64,000 bases of DNA. It comes from Arachis hypogaea (lineage: Eukaryota; Streptophyta; Magnoliopsida; Fabales; Fabaceae). This document shows, piece by piece, positions 34,573 through 46,973 of the stretch (within the stretch, counting starts at the first letter, position 1; the number at the start of each line of letters is the position of its first letter). The stretch lies in assembly GCF_003086295.3 (NCBI RefSeq), contig NC_092054.1:40059294-40123293 (forward strand), read 5' to 3'. The notes beneath the pieces were generated by a model. That model made no database searches, was not told where the DNA came from, and saw only the letters and a program-made list of their open reading frames with translations. The position numbers and the translations under genes were made by a program.

Positions 34573-35171
34573 TCATAAAATAATAATGCAAAAATAAATA
34601 ATTTACTGTCTTCATATTAACATCGCATAAAACACTTTCTCTTTTTTTTTTTTTTTTTTTTTTTATACCTTGGCTGTATAATATTTATTCTCATTAGAAT
34701 ATTTTGTGTATTTAGTCTCTTGTTAAGATGAACCAGGCGAACATCTTCACCATTGGAGGCATTAAACCTCACCACACATTATACAAAATATGGTTCATTG
34801 GTAATATGCTTTTCAATTGCAACACTATTAAAGGACTTTGTTGAATACTTTTTATTCGAATTGTAAGTCACGCTGCTGTCTTTAATACCTGAACACACAC
34901 ATAGAAAACAATATCCAACATATTTTGTAACTCAAAAATAAATATTTTTTCTCTCTAAAAACTTCCTCTGCCATGGGAAGTATCATGTGAGTTAGCCGTT
35001 AAATTACTGCCATTGTTAACTGACAAGATGGTCAACTTGATTTATGATTATAAAACTCAAAAATTAAATTGAATATTTTTTTTGGTTATCTGCGATATCT
35101 TTTATTCTGACAAGATAAAGACTATAATGAGGCCCAACAATTCTTCTTCAAGCCCATTTCATTATCCAAGC
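34573..35171. repeat. Direct repeat upstream of the RecQ remnant, copy 1
   Basis: 34573-35086 matches 41569-42096 with small differences (for example a long poly-T run here), and 35125-35171 matches 42326-42372 (AATGAGGCCCAACAATTC). In this copy the RecQ exon 1 follows about 100 bases later, so the repeat covers the gene's upstream region. Confidence 0.85.
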
Positions 35172-37112
35172 TCAGAGACTTCCGCACAATGGTAGTGGAC
35201 TAGTGGTAGTGGAAGTGGCGGGAACAAATAATCTCTCATTTCTTGAGAGCTTCGAGGTCGCATGCAGTTTCACCATGGACACTATGCACTCTGTTCTCAA
35301 GGTACCCTAAGCACTCTCTTCTGTCACTCAGAAAATTTCTTGTGCATTGCAGTAACTACACTGTTTTTATTTCTTATTCTTTTTTCGTTGTTGTAGGACA
35401 AAGTTTGTTAATTTTGATACCCTAGATGTTTTTTTTCTCTTTCGTTTTTGGAGAATAGATTATTGAAATTTGTAAGGGAAATGAAGGGTGATTGAGTTTT
35501 GTTGGTGGGTATTGAACAAAAGGATTTGATTTTTTCTGTTTTATAAAAGAAAAAGAAGGAAAAAAAAGGGGAATGTGCATTGTGGAAAAGTTGTTATCAA
35601 ATTTGACTGTTTGGGGTCATTGAATGCTTCCGAGTTTTGACATGTTTCAAATTGGATTTCCAGCAATATTTTGGGTTTTCCGATTTTCGGCCTTATCAGA
35701 AAGATGCCATTCAGAAAATTATTGAGAAAAGGGACTGCTTGGTAGTCATGGCTACTGGTAGTGGGAAATCCTTGTGGTAAATAACATTATCTTAATATTT
35801 CACTCTTATTTGAATTTATTAGTTACCTAAATTGGAGAGTGAGATAGAAACTATACCTTTTTCAAACAGTTACCAGGCACCACCCTTGGTTGTTAGAAAG
35901 ACTGGGATAGTTGTTAGCCCTCTAATATCATTTATGCAAGACCAGGTGAGTTGATTTTAGTCCAAATGCATCTTTTTTTTTTTTTTTTCTCATTTCTTTG
36001 CTATTAGTTGTTCAAGTAGTGATGATCTAATATGTATAAAAAATGAGGAAAACATGTAATGGCTTTAAAACAGCGGGGCATCAAGGCTGAATATCTTGGA
36101 AGTGCTCAGAAGGATTCCACTGTTCAGAGAAAATTAAAGCCGAGCAGGGTCAATTTGACATTTTGTTCATGACTCCGGAAAAGGCTTGCACAGTTCCTAC
36201 CAGGTGTTGTGATAAACCTATGTATCATCTTAAGCTGTGTTCGTTACCTTATTTTGAGTGAACAAACTATTGATGCTCTCGTGTCGAATGACTCTAGATA
36301 ACTTATACATTTTCTTTTTATTTTTGGGATAAAATAGTGCTTGGAGTTTATTAGTTGGACCTAAAACTGTTTGACTTGGAGGGTATCCTCTTTCATTAAG
36401 TCTTCTACTTCTATTTGTGCTTATCCTGCTCCTTTCTCTGTGTTTGTGTGCTGTATATTTTTACTATGACTTGAACATTTGAGTTGAGTTATGAATCCAA
36501 TGCTTCTTGTATGGTGGCATCCTTTTTGTATATTTCTTTTTGTTTAGATGATAATGCTTTTATTTGACAAAAATTCTCTTCTTGTTTGATATATTTTATG
36601 CCATAGATCATTAACTTTCGTGCATATTATGCTTTGTCTAATTGTGATTTCGTGTTATATTTCATCACATTTTATGCAGTTTCTGGTCTAACTTGCTGAA
36701 GGAAGGAATTAGCCTTTTTGCTGTTGATGAAGCTCATTGTATATCAGAATGGGGGCATGATTTTAGGGTGGAATACAAGAACTTACACAATTTACGTGGT
36801 GTTCTACTAGATGTTCCTTTTGTTGGCTTAACTGCGACAGCTATTGAAAAGTAAGTACCTTTTGTTTGGCTGATAGTGAAGCATACCATTACTAGTTATC
36901 TTGTATTATTCTTCTTTGTCTTAATGAAATTCTTCTATCAAAGGAAACAAAAAGAAGCATATCATTGCTGTATTTTACAGTGATCCTGATGCACATTCTG
37001 TACCTCCTTTATCTTTTACATATTTTCCTCTTCATCTGCTTTTTGTCGACAATTTTATTATGGTTTTCTACTTTGACTTGGAAGCTTTATCACCATCCTT
37101 TGCTAGTTTGAG

Positions 37113-38875
37113 TGAACTGAGTAAAAGTCTAAAAGATCTGGCCCATACACTCATGCACACTGCCACACACGTAGTTCCCTCGAACCTAGGTTAGTAAGTG
37201 AAGCCTTGGCCTCATCTCAGTGGTTTGCTCCAATGACAGAAGAGTTTCAATCCCTCTCTTGCACTTCCACTTGGTTCCTCTTCCCCCAACCCGCATTGTC
37301 ATTGGCTGTAAGTGGGTCTTTTGTGTAAAACAGAACTTAGATGGCAGCATCAATAAGTTAAAGGCTTGCCTTACTGCCGAGGGTTTCTTAGAAAAGGTTG
37401 GCTTTGATCATTCAGAGACTTTTTCACACATTGCGAAGCCTGCAACTATTTGGGTGGTTCTAGCTCTTGTCCTTACAAATGGTTGGGTCCTGAGGCAGTT
37501 AGATGTGAACAATTTCTTCCTAAATGGTGTGCTCACTAAAGAAGTGTACATGAAGCAACCAGAATGGTTCTTGGATGGGTCTGGGCTAGTGTTTAAGCTG
37601 AACAAATCGTTGTAGAGCTTAAAACAAGCACCATGAGCATGTTTTGAAACACTTAAAGCCTCACTCAAGAGCTTGGGGTTTAGCAGTGCCAAGTGTGACC
37701 TCTCTCTTTATCAAGACTCATCAATCTCATGTTAACTATATCCCTGTGTACGTGGATGATATAATCATCACAGACTCTTCTCCTTCCTACATTCAAGAGC
37801 TCATCACTCTTAATAGCAAATTTGCACTCAATGATTTAGAGGACTTGCACTATTTCTTAACATGAGTGCAAAAGCGCCCAAATGGTTTATTGTGTCTGTC
37901 GCAGGATAAATATGTTGAGACCTCCTCCAAAAGAGAAAAATGGACAAAACCAGAGCTCTCTCCATTCTAATGGTCTCTGCTCTCAAATAGTGGCAGATAC
38001 TATGGATAATCCTACTCTCTATAAATCAGATGTAAGAGCTTTATAATATGCAACTGTTACAAGGCTCGTCAGTTTACATCCTCTCCTCAAGAGAGTCTTT
38101 GGAAGGCTGTGAAAAGGATTCTAAGGGACCTTGTTGGCACTCAGGAGCTAGGAATTTCGCTCAGACCAGCTTCAGACCCACTGAATTTGAATTTGAGAGG
38201 GTACTGGGATGCTGATTAAGTTGCAGATATGGATGATAGAAGGTCCACTTCAGGTTCCTGTGTCTATCTAGGTCTTAATATCATTTCATGGTTATCTAGA
38301 GAACAACCTACACCCGGGGCAAAATACAGGAGTATGGTAGATCTTACTGCAGAACTCATCTGGATACAAACCTTGCTCACTAAATTAAAGGTTCCCACCT
38401 TAAGGCCATTGTTGTATTGTGACAACATTAGTGCTATAATGCTAGCTCACAATCCCGTGTTGCATAACAGAACAAAGCACATGGAGTTAAATCTCTTCTT
38501 TGTGAGAGAAATGGTCATGGAAGGAAGGCTACTGATTGTTTATATTCCCACTGATGAACAACCAGCAGTATCTAAAGCAAAGTTTCTGAGCCTAAGAGAG
38601 AAATTACTTGCAACAGTTCTCCAAAGTAGTAGAGTGCCCAGTTTCAGGGGGCATAATAGAGTGAGCTGAGTAAAAGTCTAGAAGAGTTAGAAACAGTTAA
38701 GCTGATCTGTTAGGCAGCTAGAGCAAGTGCCATCTACGATAGATTCCCCTAAGTAACTTAGGCATGTAAGACTCTTCTACCCTTTGCACTAGCTTGCTGA
38801 ACAAGCTTCTCCTCTATGTATATAAACACAGATTCAGTGTTTCAATAGTTAGTGCTTAAGAATGAACATTTCACA

Positions 38876-38876
<1 letters not shown>
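37113..38876 (+). mobile_element. Ty1/copia fragment in a RecQ intron
   Basis: Copia reverse transcriptase and RNase H can be read in pieces: IVIGCKWVFCVKQNLDGSIN and LRQLDVNNFFLNG (37290-37530), YIPVYVDDIIITDSS (37735-37790), and an RNase H part with DDRRSTSGSCVYLG, CDNISAIMLA and NRTKHMELN (38230-38490). Frameshifts and stops separate them. TGAACTGAGTAAAAG at 37113 and TGAGCTGAGTAAAAG at 38662 suggest LTR starts. The left LTR is nearly all deleted; the right one runs to about 38876. Gag, protease and integrase are absent. Confidence 0.8.

Positions 38877-38878
<2 letters not shown>

Positions 38879-38961
<83 letters not shown>
38879..38961 (+). repeat. (CT)n microsatellite
   Basis: About 40 CT units next to the copia LTR end. 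The Ser/Leu frame over it is an artefact. Confidence 0.95.
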
Positions 38962-38966
<5 letters not shown>

Positions 38967-40438
38967 TAGTGAATCTCCCAAGTTGTTGCCAACTCTTTCA
39001 TCGTCACAGAATCTTACTATGTCTGTTGGGTTTTTTACTTTTATTAAGCTCTCTTTTGAATATTTCTTTATTGGTCTTTCTACGTTCTAAACTTTGTTCA
39101 GTGTTTTTATGTGATGCCTCTTTTAGTTACCTGCTGTACTTTATAGTTCCATTAATAATATGCTTAACTTTATTTTGTGAAATGAAACAAACATCACAGT
39201 CATGGTCATTTACATGATATACTGCCAGGGTTCGATTTGACATTATCAACTCCCTGAAGTTGAAGAATCCATATGTTTTGGTTGGTTCATTTGATCGCTC
39301 CAATTTTTCTATGGGGTCAAGCCATTTAACCGTGGACAATCTTTTGTTGATGAACTTGTACAAGAAATTTCAAAAGTTGTTTGTAGTGGTTCAACTATAA
39401 TTTACTGCACAACAATAAAGGACGTAGAGCAGGTAAATATACTTGAAATGTGATGGGAATTTCGCATGCTGTCATATAACTACTATTCATTTGAACCTTA
39501 AACTCATCTGATTGCTACTTTTGTTTTTGTATTGAAAGCAATATTCTAGTTCTTTTTCTTGGAAGAGTTTACACATTTGATAAGCTGAGAGACAAATTGC
39601 TTGAATTTGCCGCTTGTGAATTTTTATCTTTTGGGCATAGTAATTCAAAGTAGTTCTGCAGGGTACTATATGATCAGATGGCATATATTTTAATCATTAA
39701 AGACAAATATGTGAACTTTCAACCCATCACATTATAAGAGAAAATTGTATAACTATAAAATTGGTTCACTAGCGCTATGGATTCTTTCATATGGGGAAAA
39801 GAAAACGTACGTAGTTATTGAAGTGAAATATTTGCCTGGCATAATGCCTAAAATTTCACGTCTTTATATGTAGTTCTACAACATGTTTCCCTTTTTTTAA
39901 AAAAAAATCTAAAACTAGTGATGTGTCCCTGATTTATCTATTTACTGGCACTCTTCTTTGGGAAATTTCCAGTTGAAATGTATGCGAACAGATTGACTGT
40001 GGCCTTTTCTTTTGTTAATATTTGCTTGATCTTATTTTACATAGATATCCAAGTCACTTGCGGAAGCAGGAATTGAGGCTGGAATGTACCATGGCCAAAT
40101 GGATAAAAAATCTCGTGAAGAGTCTCATAGGTTAATATTCTGTCTTGTGTACTTTCAGAATATCAAATGAATCATTTCCCTTATGGTCCTTGTGAGTGCA
40201 GAGCTTGCTCCTTCCTAATTCCCATATCCATTTTCTTCTTTTCTTCCCTTGTGTTTTTTGTTATGTTGAATATGCTAGTGTGCTTTGGTGTGCTTTTAAG
40301 CCTAACTAAACTGTTCGCAAATTTCTTTAGGTTATTTGTCAGGGATGAACTGCAAATCATGGTGGCTACAATTGCTTTTGTCATGGGCATAGATAAGCCT
40401 AACATAAGACAAATGATTCATTATGGTTGCCCTAAGAG

Positions 40439-40656
40439 TGTGTGTGGTTCAAGTATTACTTTATTAAAAAAGATTCCATTCCCATGGGAATCAAAGATAC
40501 CCAAAGAGAAAGTGGGAATTGAAATGATGGTATTTTGATTTCCTGGAATCAAACTTGTTTAGGAATAGCTTTTCAAACTTTGAACCAAACATGGGAATAT
40601 AATATTTCCATCTTAAAATTCCTAGGAATTATTTATAATTCCTCCAACCACACACA
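40439..40656. mobile_element. 218-base MITE inside a RecQ exon
   Basis: The ends TGTGTGTGGTT (40439) and AACCACACACA (to 40656) are inverted repeats. CCCTAAGAG flanks both sides (40430-40438 and 40657-40665), a perfect 9-base target duplication. The helicase frame reads up to ...HYGCPKS before the element and resumes ...[18 protein letters not shown] after it, so the insertion site in the exon is unambiguous. The 9-base duplication fits a MULE-type MITE, though the TIR is short. Confidence 0.9.
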
Positions 40657-41568
40657 CCCTAAGAGTCTTGAGTGCTACTACCAGGAAAGTGGGCGCTGTG
40701 GTAGAGATGGTATAGCTTGTGTTTGTTGGCTTTACTACACAAGAAGTGACTTTGCGAAGGGTGACTTTTATTGCGGAGACCTAAAAACAGTATGTTTACA
40801 TATCAGGAACAGTAGCTAATATTCTACGGTTTAGTGTACATTGAAGTTGCCACTTCATGCATATTTCACATTACAAGTTATAACCATTATATTCCGGCTT
40901 CCAATTTGCCAGGAAACCCAAAAAAGAGATGTTATGGATTCATTACTCGCTGCTGAACGTTATTGTGTGCTTGCAACTTGCAGGAGAAAGTTCTTGCTTG
41001 AACACTTTGGGGAACAATATCCAGCTGATAGATGTGGTTTGGCTTTCACTTGTACCCTTCAATATAATCACAGTTTTAGTCAAATAAAAGCTTAAGCTAC
41101 ATTATTAGCCTTCTTTTTCATTTGCTTGACTTAAGCACCATTTTTCTTGCCCTGCTATAACCTAGTAAAATCCATTGCATCTATTTAACTTGCGATGCCT
41201 GTTATTTACTTCTCCCTTTTTAATTTTCTTTGTGTAGTGGGAATTGTATATCATCTTTGGTTTTGCTCCCCATTGAAAACATGGTCTTCTTTCTCTGTTT
41301 CTTTGTTCTTTTCTATAGATCTTGTCTCTTGATACCAAGGTTCCTGACAATTAGACCTTCACACGAAGTGTAACATGGTCTAACATGTTACTACCAAGTA
41401 CCAACCAATACAATTTGTCTAACTATTGTCAGTAACATTATTTGAGCAGAAAAGATGTTAGTTCTTAAGAGTTCTGGTTTAGTACTTTTGTTAATGACTT
41501 GTTATAGACGGAAAGGACAGGATCTGCAGCTTTTGAGCTTATGAACTCTGAATCACAACGTAGCAATC

Positions 41569-42372
41569 TCATAAAATAATAATGCGAAAATAAATAATTT
41601 ACTGTCTTCATATTAGCATTGCATAAAACACTTTCTTTTTTTACCTTGACTGTATGATATTTATTCTCATTAGAATATTTTGTGTATTTAGTCTCGTTAA
41701 GATGAACCAGGCGAACATCTTCACCATTGGAGGCATTAAACCACACACTATACAAAATATGATTCATTGGTAGATTTTCATATGCTTTTCAATTGCAACA
41801 CTATTGAAGGACTTTGTTAAATACTTTTTATTCGAATTGTAACTGTAAGTCTACGCAGCTGTCTTTAATACCTGTACACAGACATAGAAAACAATATCCA
41901 ACATATTTTGTAACTCAAAACTAAATGTTTTTTCTCTCTAAAAGCTTCCTCTGCCATGGGAAGTATCATTTGAGTTAGCCGTTAAATTGCTGCCATTGTT
42001 AACTTTTCAAACATGAACTAAATTGATGACAAAATGGTCAACTTGATTTATGATTATAAAACTCAAAAATTAAATTGAATATTTTTTTTAGTTATCCAGA
42101 TAAAAACTAATTCGTCGTGAATCTAAACTCTATTTAAGAGTCTGCCGTTGACCAATAGATTGTTGCGTGTACAAGATGAAATTTGAATCCCCAATACTTA
42201 TTTAAGCAGATAAGTGAGTTGACCATTCGACCAACCTAAATTGGTTTTGTATATATTTAATATTCAATAACCAAACTAAATATACCATATGAAAAATTGA
42301 AGATCAAATCAAGAGAACTAAAAAATAATGAGGCCCAACAATTCCTCTTCAGGCCCATTTCATTATCCAAGC
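41569..42372. repeat. Direct repeat downstream of the RecQ remnant, copy 2
   Basis: Second copy of the region upstream of RecQ (34573-35171), with about 230 bases of extra sequence between its two matched blocks. It stops at 42372 (TTATCCAAGC), where the MULE transposase fragment begins. In copy 1 the same point leads on to the RecQ first exon. Confidence 0.85.
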
Positions 42373-43578
42373 AAAACCGGAATGCTTACAGAGGGGTTGG
42401 ACTGAATCAACGGCAAGATGATCCTGCAGATTGCTGTCTAATTGACGATGGTCTTGAGACATGGTGGGTGCTAGACAACTGTGCACACCACCAACCCTCC
42501 AAACCTCCCTGAGCACAACAAAACAGTATTGCTTTACTCATGTCGTACACCTACTTAATATATCATATAGAAGTATTGAAAAGCGCAACTAAATTTAAGC
42601 TTACCAGTATCCGATGTTCTGACGAAGGGCTACACGGAAGCTCCATTGACACCCATTCTCAGCTTGACGGCACTGCACATGGTACTTTAACCGGTCCGAT
42701 TCGATCACCTGGTACTCCGCACTCCTGCGAATACTGTAGTTTTTCACACCCTAAAGCACTGCCTCTCGGCTTCTAAACTTGTGGCCGACCTGAAACTCTA
42801 CACCGCCGTCTAGGTTGTAATCCTCTTCACCTGTGTCAGGAAACGGAGTCCTCTCATGCATGGCGTCCAGATCCAGACTGTGATAGTGAGCTGGCATTGT
42901 CGATAGCGGCGGAATTGGGTGAGGTGGAGGCAGGACATGGCGCACCACAGTCTGGACAAGTGTCTCCGGAACAAACTCATCCTCATCCCCACTATCAGAC
43001 GAGTCGCTGTCCGCACTGTCCGCCATGTAATCCTCGTCCGACTCCTCCTTGCTCTCCTCTGCCTCATCTACTGGAATGGCGACATGAATGGGCGGTGGTG
43101 CGAGAGGTCGGTCGTCCTGTACATAGGTTGAGTGTGCGGAACTCCCACCACCACTGTGTCCCACCTCTGCAGAAAGCTCCATTACCTGCTCCACCATGAT
43201 CCTCCCATGGATATCGAACATCAGTCGCACATGCTCGTCCCCTTGAAGTCGGAATAGTCGAAACCGGAAGACTCTGTTACCTATGGGTGCCAGCAACCTA
43301 TACGTCACCCTTCCGATTTTCCTCGCTTGTGTTCCATCGAGCTTGTTCAATATCAAACTCTTCAAATCCGACAATGTTTTCACACGCTGAGTGCGAAACA
43401 ATATCGGATCCTCACACTCAAATGTCACTCTGTTGTCGCCATTTCTCATACGACAGTTGGGATAAACAAGCACAACTATGTATGGACTATTACTGGTCAT
43501 TAATGCCTTGTATTCGTGAGAAATATGAGACACAATAAGGATAGAAAAAGTTTGTGAGGAATACCAAGGGTTAGACAT
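42373..43578 (-). pseudogene. Truncated MULE transposase of a second family
   Basis: N-terminal part of a MURA-type transposase: from Met at 43578 a PB1-like region (VLVYPNCRMRNGDNRVTFEC, LRFLI-like core), an acidic linker (SDSSDSGDEDEFVPETLV), then the MuDR region (GVEFQVGHKFRSREAVL). An in-frame TAG at 42753-42751 follows. The frame continues beyond it (VKNYSIRRSAEYQVIESDRL) to a GT donor at 42604, and a second exon (42508-42373) reads VGGVHSCLAPTMSQDHRQL. The DDE core is missing because the element is cut at 42373. It differs from the transposase at 24905 in sequence and in having this intron. Confidence 0.85.
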
Positions 43579-44454
43579 CTTTTTATAGCTGCTGCGATTG
43601 TCTTCTATGTATCTTGTTTACAGTGTAAACGAGATAGCGACGTTGCAGCTAACGTGTATGTAAACGAGATATGACTTGGGAATGCAAAATGGTAAATATT
43701 TTTTAAATTATTTATTTCGGTAATTATTACATTTATTTTATTTATTTAAATAAAAAATTCGTGATAAGACAAGAACGAGGAAGGAAATATATCTTCTAAA
43801 TATATATTTTTTTAATTAATCTTTTAAATTATGATTTTACATCATATAAGATTTAATAAACATCCATTCTTAAATAAATTATCACTTAAATAAAATGCGT
43901 GTATATACTGTCAACGATAGAAAAGTATAATATAACAGTAATTATTTATTAAACCTTTTAAAATGATTAGTGTTACATAGATTCGCTCGTCATATACATA
44001 TAAGTATTATAATTATGATATATAACAGAAAAAGATAGTTGCTATATGATTAAGGATTGAGTTTAAGAACTTGATATTTATTTGGAAAGTGAAAATGGAA
44101 TAAACTACCTTCTTACCAAAGAGTGTCAAAGGTGTTGATGGTGGTGATATCCGTGGTGCAGAGGAAGTTACGGTGTTTGATAAGCTCCTCCTCCTCTAGA
44201 CAATGGCGCTTAACTCTAGCAGCAACTTTAATGCCGAATCTCTTACCCACAAGAAAGTCTCAGCGAAAGATCTAAGATAGGCTATTCATCATATCATTGA
44301 CTTCATCGGCTTCCATCTCAACAAGAGTCCTCAACATAGAACTCTAGTTCCGCTATCTTCTCCCCTTTAGTTTTTCTACTCTAGATCAAAATAATTTTTG
44401 TGGTTTATTTCTCTTCTTTCATGGTGACTTCTTTTGTAGTGATAATAGTTTTTT
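43579..44454. other. MULE 5' flank with GTAAACGAGAT motifs, then AT-rich spacer
   Basis: TGTAAACGAGATA occurs near 43624 and 43661, with a GTTTAC...GTAAAC palindrome at 43619-43630. These may be subterminal motifs of the second MULE, but no terminal repeat could be fixed. Beyond about 43700 I see only AT-rich sequence with no supported gene. Confidence 0.45.
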
Positions 44455-45715
44455 GGATTAAGTATGTTTTTCGTCTTTAACGTCTTGTGTGAAAATCAAA
44501 ATCGTCTCCGACCTATTTTTCTTATTAAAATCATTCTCAACGTTACAAAATGTTATAAAATCATCCTTTTGTCTATAAACAATAATTTTTAGACAATTTT
44601 TCCCTTAAGCAAAAATTGAAAAATCCTTGCTACCTTCACCACTAACTTCTGCATCATCATCACCATTGCTATGCATCTCTTTCTCCTTTTCCTTATGGCC
44701 ACCACCACTGCCATCATAACCATCACCACTAGCATCATAACCATCACACCTTTCTTTCTATTACCAGTTCATCATCCTAAATCACTACCACCCACCCACT
44801 ACCCCAATCCTTTTCTTTCCACTTAAACCCTCTTTTTTTTTTTTGCAACAATTCAGCAATTTGACATAAATCATCAACCGTAATCATCAACAAAATAAAT
44901 TTAACAAAAATTTTAAATTAAACAATAATTCAGCAATCATCAACTGCAATTTCAAATCCAAAATTAGCAACAACAGAAATTAAAAAAATTAGAAAGAAAG
45001 AAATGATGTTTATGCTCTTCAAAAATTAAAAAAACATAAAAAAAATGAAGAACGAAACCCTTGCCAGTGACAAAATAGGTGTACAGCAATGATGGGGAGC
45101 AACGAAACCCTTGCCGACGGAGCAGTTGAAACTTTAACGATGGTAGTACAGCAAAACATAGCATGACGGGAGAGGAACCAGAGCCCAGGCCCCGCGACGG
45201 TAAAGAGAAAGCCCACAGATGTATAGAGAAGATGAGGGGAGCAGCAGAGGGTTGGTCTAGCAGCGACGGAGCGGCTGAACCCCGGCGACGGCAGCTATGG
45301 GGAACACCAGCAACGGCGGCGCGACAAGCCCCAGTAGAGAGAGAGAGATGAAGAACGACAAGTCCATCGCGACAAGTCCTACAGCCACAACGCGGCAGCC
45401 GCCCTCTTTCCTGCCGTCACCTCCCTCTTCTTCCTTTCCTTTTCTTTCTTTTCCCTCTTTTGTTCCTTTTCTTCATTTTGATTTTTCTGTTTAAGTGAAA
45501 AGGGATGGGGTAATGGGGGGTGGGGGTGGGGGTAATGGGGGGGGGTGGCTAGTGATAATAGAAAAGGGTTTTTATGTCATTTCAAAAATTATTATGGACA
45601 AAAGGATGATTTTATAACGTTTTGTAATGTTGAGGATGATTTTAATAAGGAAAAAAAGTCGGGGACAATTTTAATTTTCACCCAAGACATTAAGGACGAA
45701 AAAGGTACTTAACCC
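44455..45715. mobile_element. Non-autonomous MULE (GGGTTAAGTAC family), copy 2
   Basis: The left end GGATTAAGTATGTTTTTCGT and the inverted right end GGGTTAAGTACCTTTTTCGT open long terminal inverted repeats related to those at 31907-33509. The flanks are a perfect 9-base duplication, TAGTTTTTT (44446-44454 and 45716-45724). The core differs from copy 1: ACCATCACC-rich sequence at 44640-44760, an AT-rich part, then a GC-rich part (45160-45480) ending in a G-rich run. No transposase is present. Confidence 0.9.
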
Positions 45716-45724
45716 TAGTTTTTT

Positions 45725-46143
45725 ATATGGGTGTTATTATTTTGGTAGGATGGTTTTTACATGTTTAGAAAGAAGATCCTACGAGAAAAACTTATTTATG
45801 TAAGTTTTTGCAGATTTGAAAACTATTAAGATTTATTTGAAGAATAAAAAAAGATATTCTACTACAGCACATTACGACTATTAAATTTAGAAATGAAAGA
45901 TATTTGAATTCTTCTATGTTTCTGCTTTTTAAGTTGAATATTGCGTTTCCTATCAAATATTAGTTTAACATAGAGAATATTTATCTTCTTTGTCAAATAT
46001 GAATCCTTTTTTTTCTATGATTTATCAGTGTTGTTTGACATTTTTATGAATAAAAATTTTATTTTTTCTGAAAGAAAAGGTCGAATACATTAAAAAAAAA
46101 CTGGAATGATATTGGAGAAAAGTGTAATAATAATTTGTGTATT
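45725..46143. other. Intergenic AT-rich sequence
   Basis: Nothing recognisable beyond AT-rich sequence. Confidence 0.6.
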
Positions 46144-46470
46144 AAGGGCCCGTTTGGGAAGCTTTAAAAGTAACTTTTTTTAGCTTTTGACTTATGAAAA
46201 GTAGTAGTATTAATATCTGGTACAATTTTCAAAACCAAATTACGGCTTTCTAAGAAGCTATTTAGGAGCTTATACAGAAGTTAAAAAAAAAATGACTTCT
46301 CTCATAATACTTCTACTTTTTATCATATTTCTATAAAATAAGCACTTTTAAAACTAAAAATCCAAACATAAAATAACTTATTTATAAGCTACTTTTAATA
46401 TAATCATTTATTATTTAAGTTATTTTTTTCAAAAGGAGCTTAATTAAACTGTTTCTCCAAACTGGACCTA
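46144..46470. mobile_element. MITE-like element
   Basis: The left end TAAGGGCCCGTTTGGGAAGC and the right end, inverted, TTAGGTCCAGTTTGGAGAAA are imperfect inverted repeats about 325 bases apart, of the GGGCCCGTTTGG type common in plant hAT-like MITEs. I found no convincing target duplication. Confidence 0.5.
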
Positions 46471-46973
46471 AATGTCTGTTTCAAGTGACTTTTATTAATA
46501 CATAAAAATATGCATTTTAAAATAACAAAAAAAATGCTATCTTTACAATTGAGTTTTACAACTCATCAAAAATTTTATTTTATGCTTATTTGCATGGGTC
46601 CATATAAGCTACAAGTTTTCCACCTATACAAAAATCCGCTTAAATAACATTACAAGTTAAGTGGTTAATTTACTAACATGCTCTTGTTAATTTGAAATCC
46701 TAGAGGCCTAGACCAACACATGTATGTAGGCTGGTTGTGTCCGTGAGAGGATCGTGTAAACAATACATTATGCAAAATGTAAAACCACAAGGATCATGTA
46801 AGTTTGTGGACAATGAATTATAGAGAAGATACAAGATTCTTAATTATCATTGCGTTTGGTTAGAGAGACAAATTTAATGTTGTAATCGTTGAAAAATCCA
46901 CTAGTAAATCAACCAATAAAGGTCAACACTAAATTCAGTAATACTCAGCATAATTTTTATAAGGTGAATTCTA

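Larger units (their letters stand above)
35275..41035 (+). pseudogene. RecQ-family DNA helicase, broken and truncated
   Basis: Exons by eye: 35275-35301 (MDTMHSVLK), 35664-35776 (Walker A, MATGSGKSLC), 35870-35945, 36074-36203, 36680-36850 (Walker B box [19 protein letters not shown]), 39229-39432 (STIIYCTTIKDVEQ), 40045-40130 ([16 protein letters not shown]), 40331-about 40790 (GRCGRDG) and 40913-about 41035 (TCRRKFLLEHFGE, zinc-binding region). RecQ proteins are 3'-5' DNA helicases acting in repair and recombination. Damage: the fourth exon changes frame near 36125; exon six loses one T in the run at 39305; a MITE interrupts 40438/40657; the motif GMGID reads VMGID. Nothing recognisable as C-terminal continues after about 41035. 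A copia fragment occupies the 36851-39228 intron. The close plant subfamily is not certain. Confidence 0.9.

Noticed and set aside
37408..37692. 94-residue antisense frame over the copia fragment
   Set aside because: The plus strand carries recognisable copia reverse transcriptase here.
38852..39217. Frame with a long Ser-Leu run
   Set aside because: Produced by the CT microsatellite.
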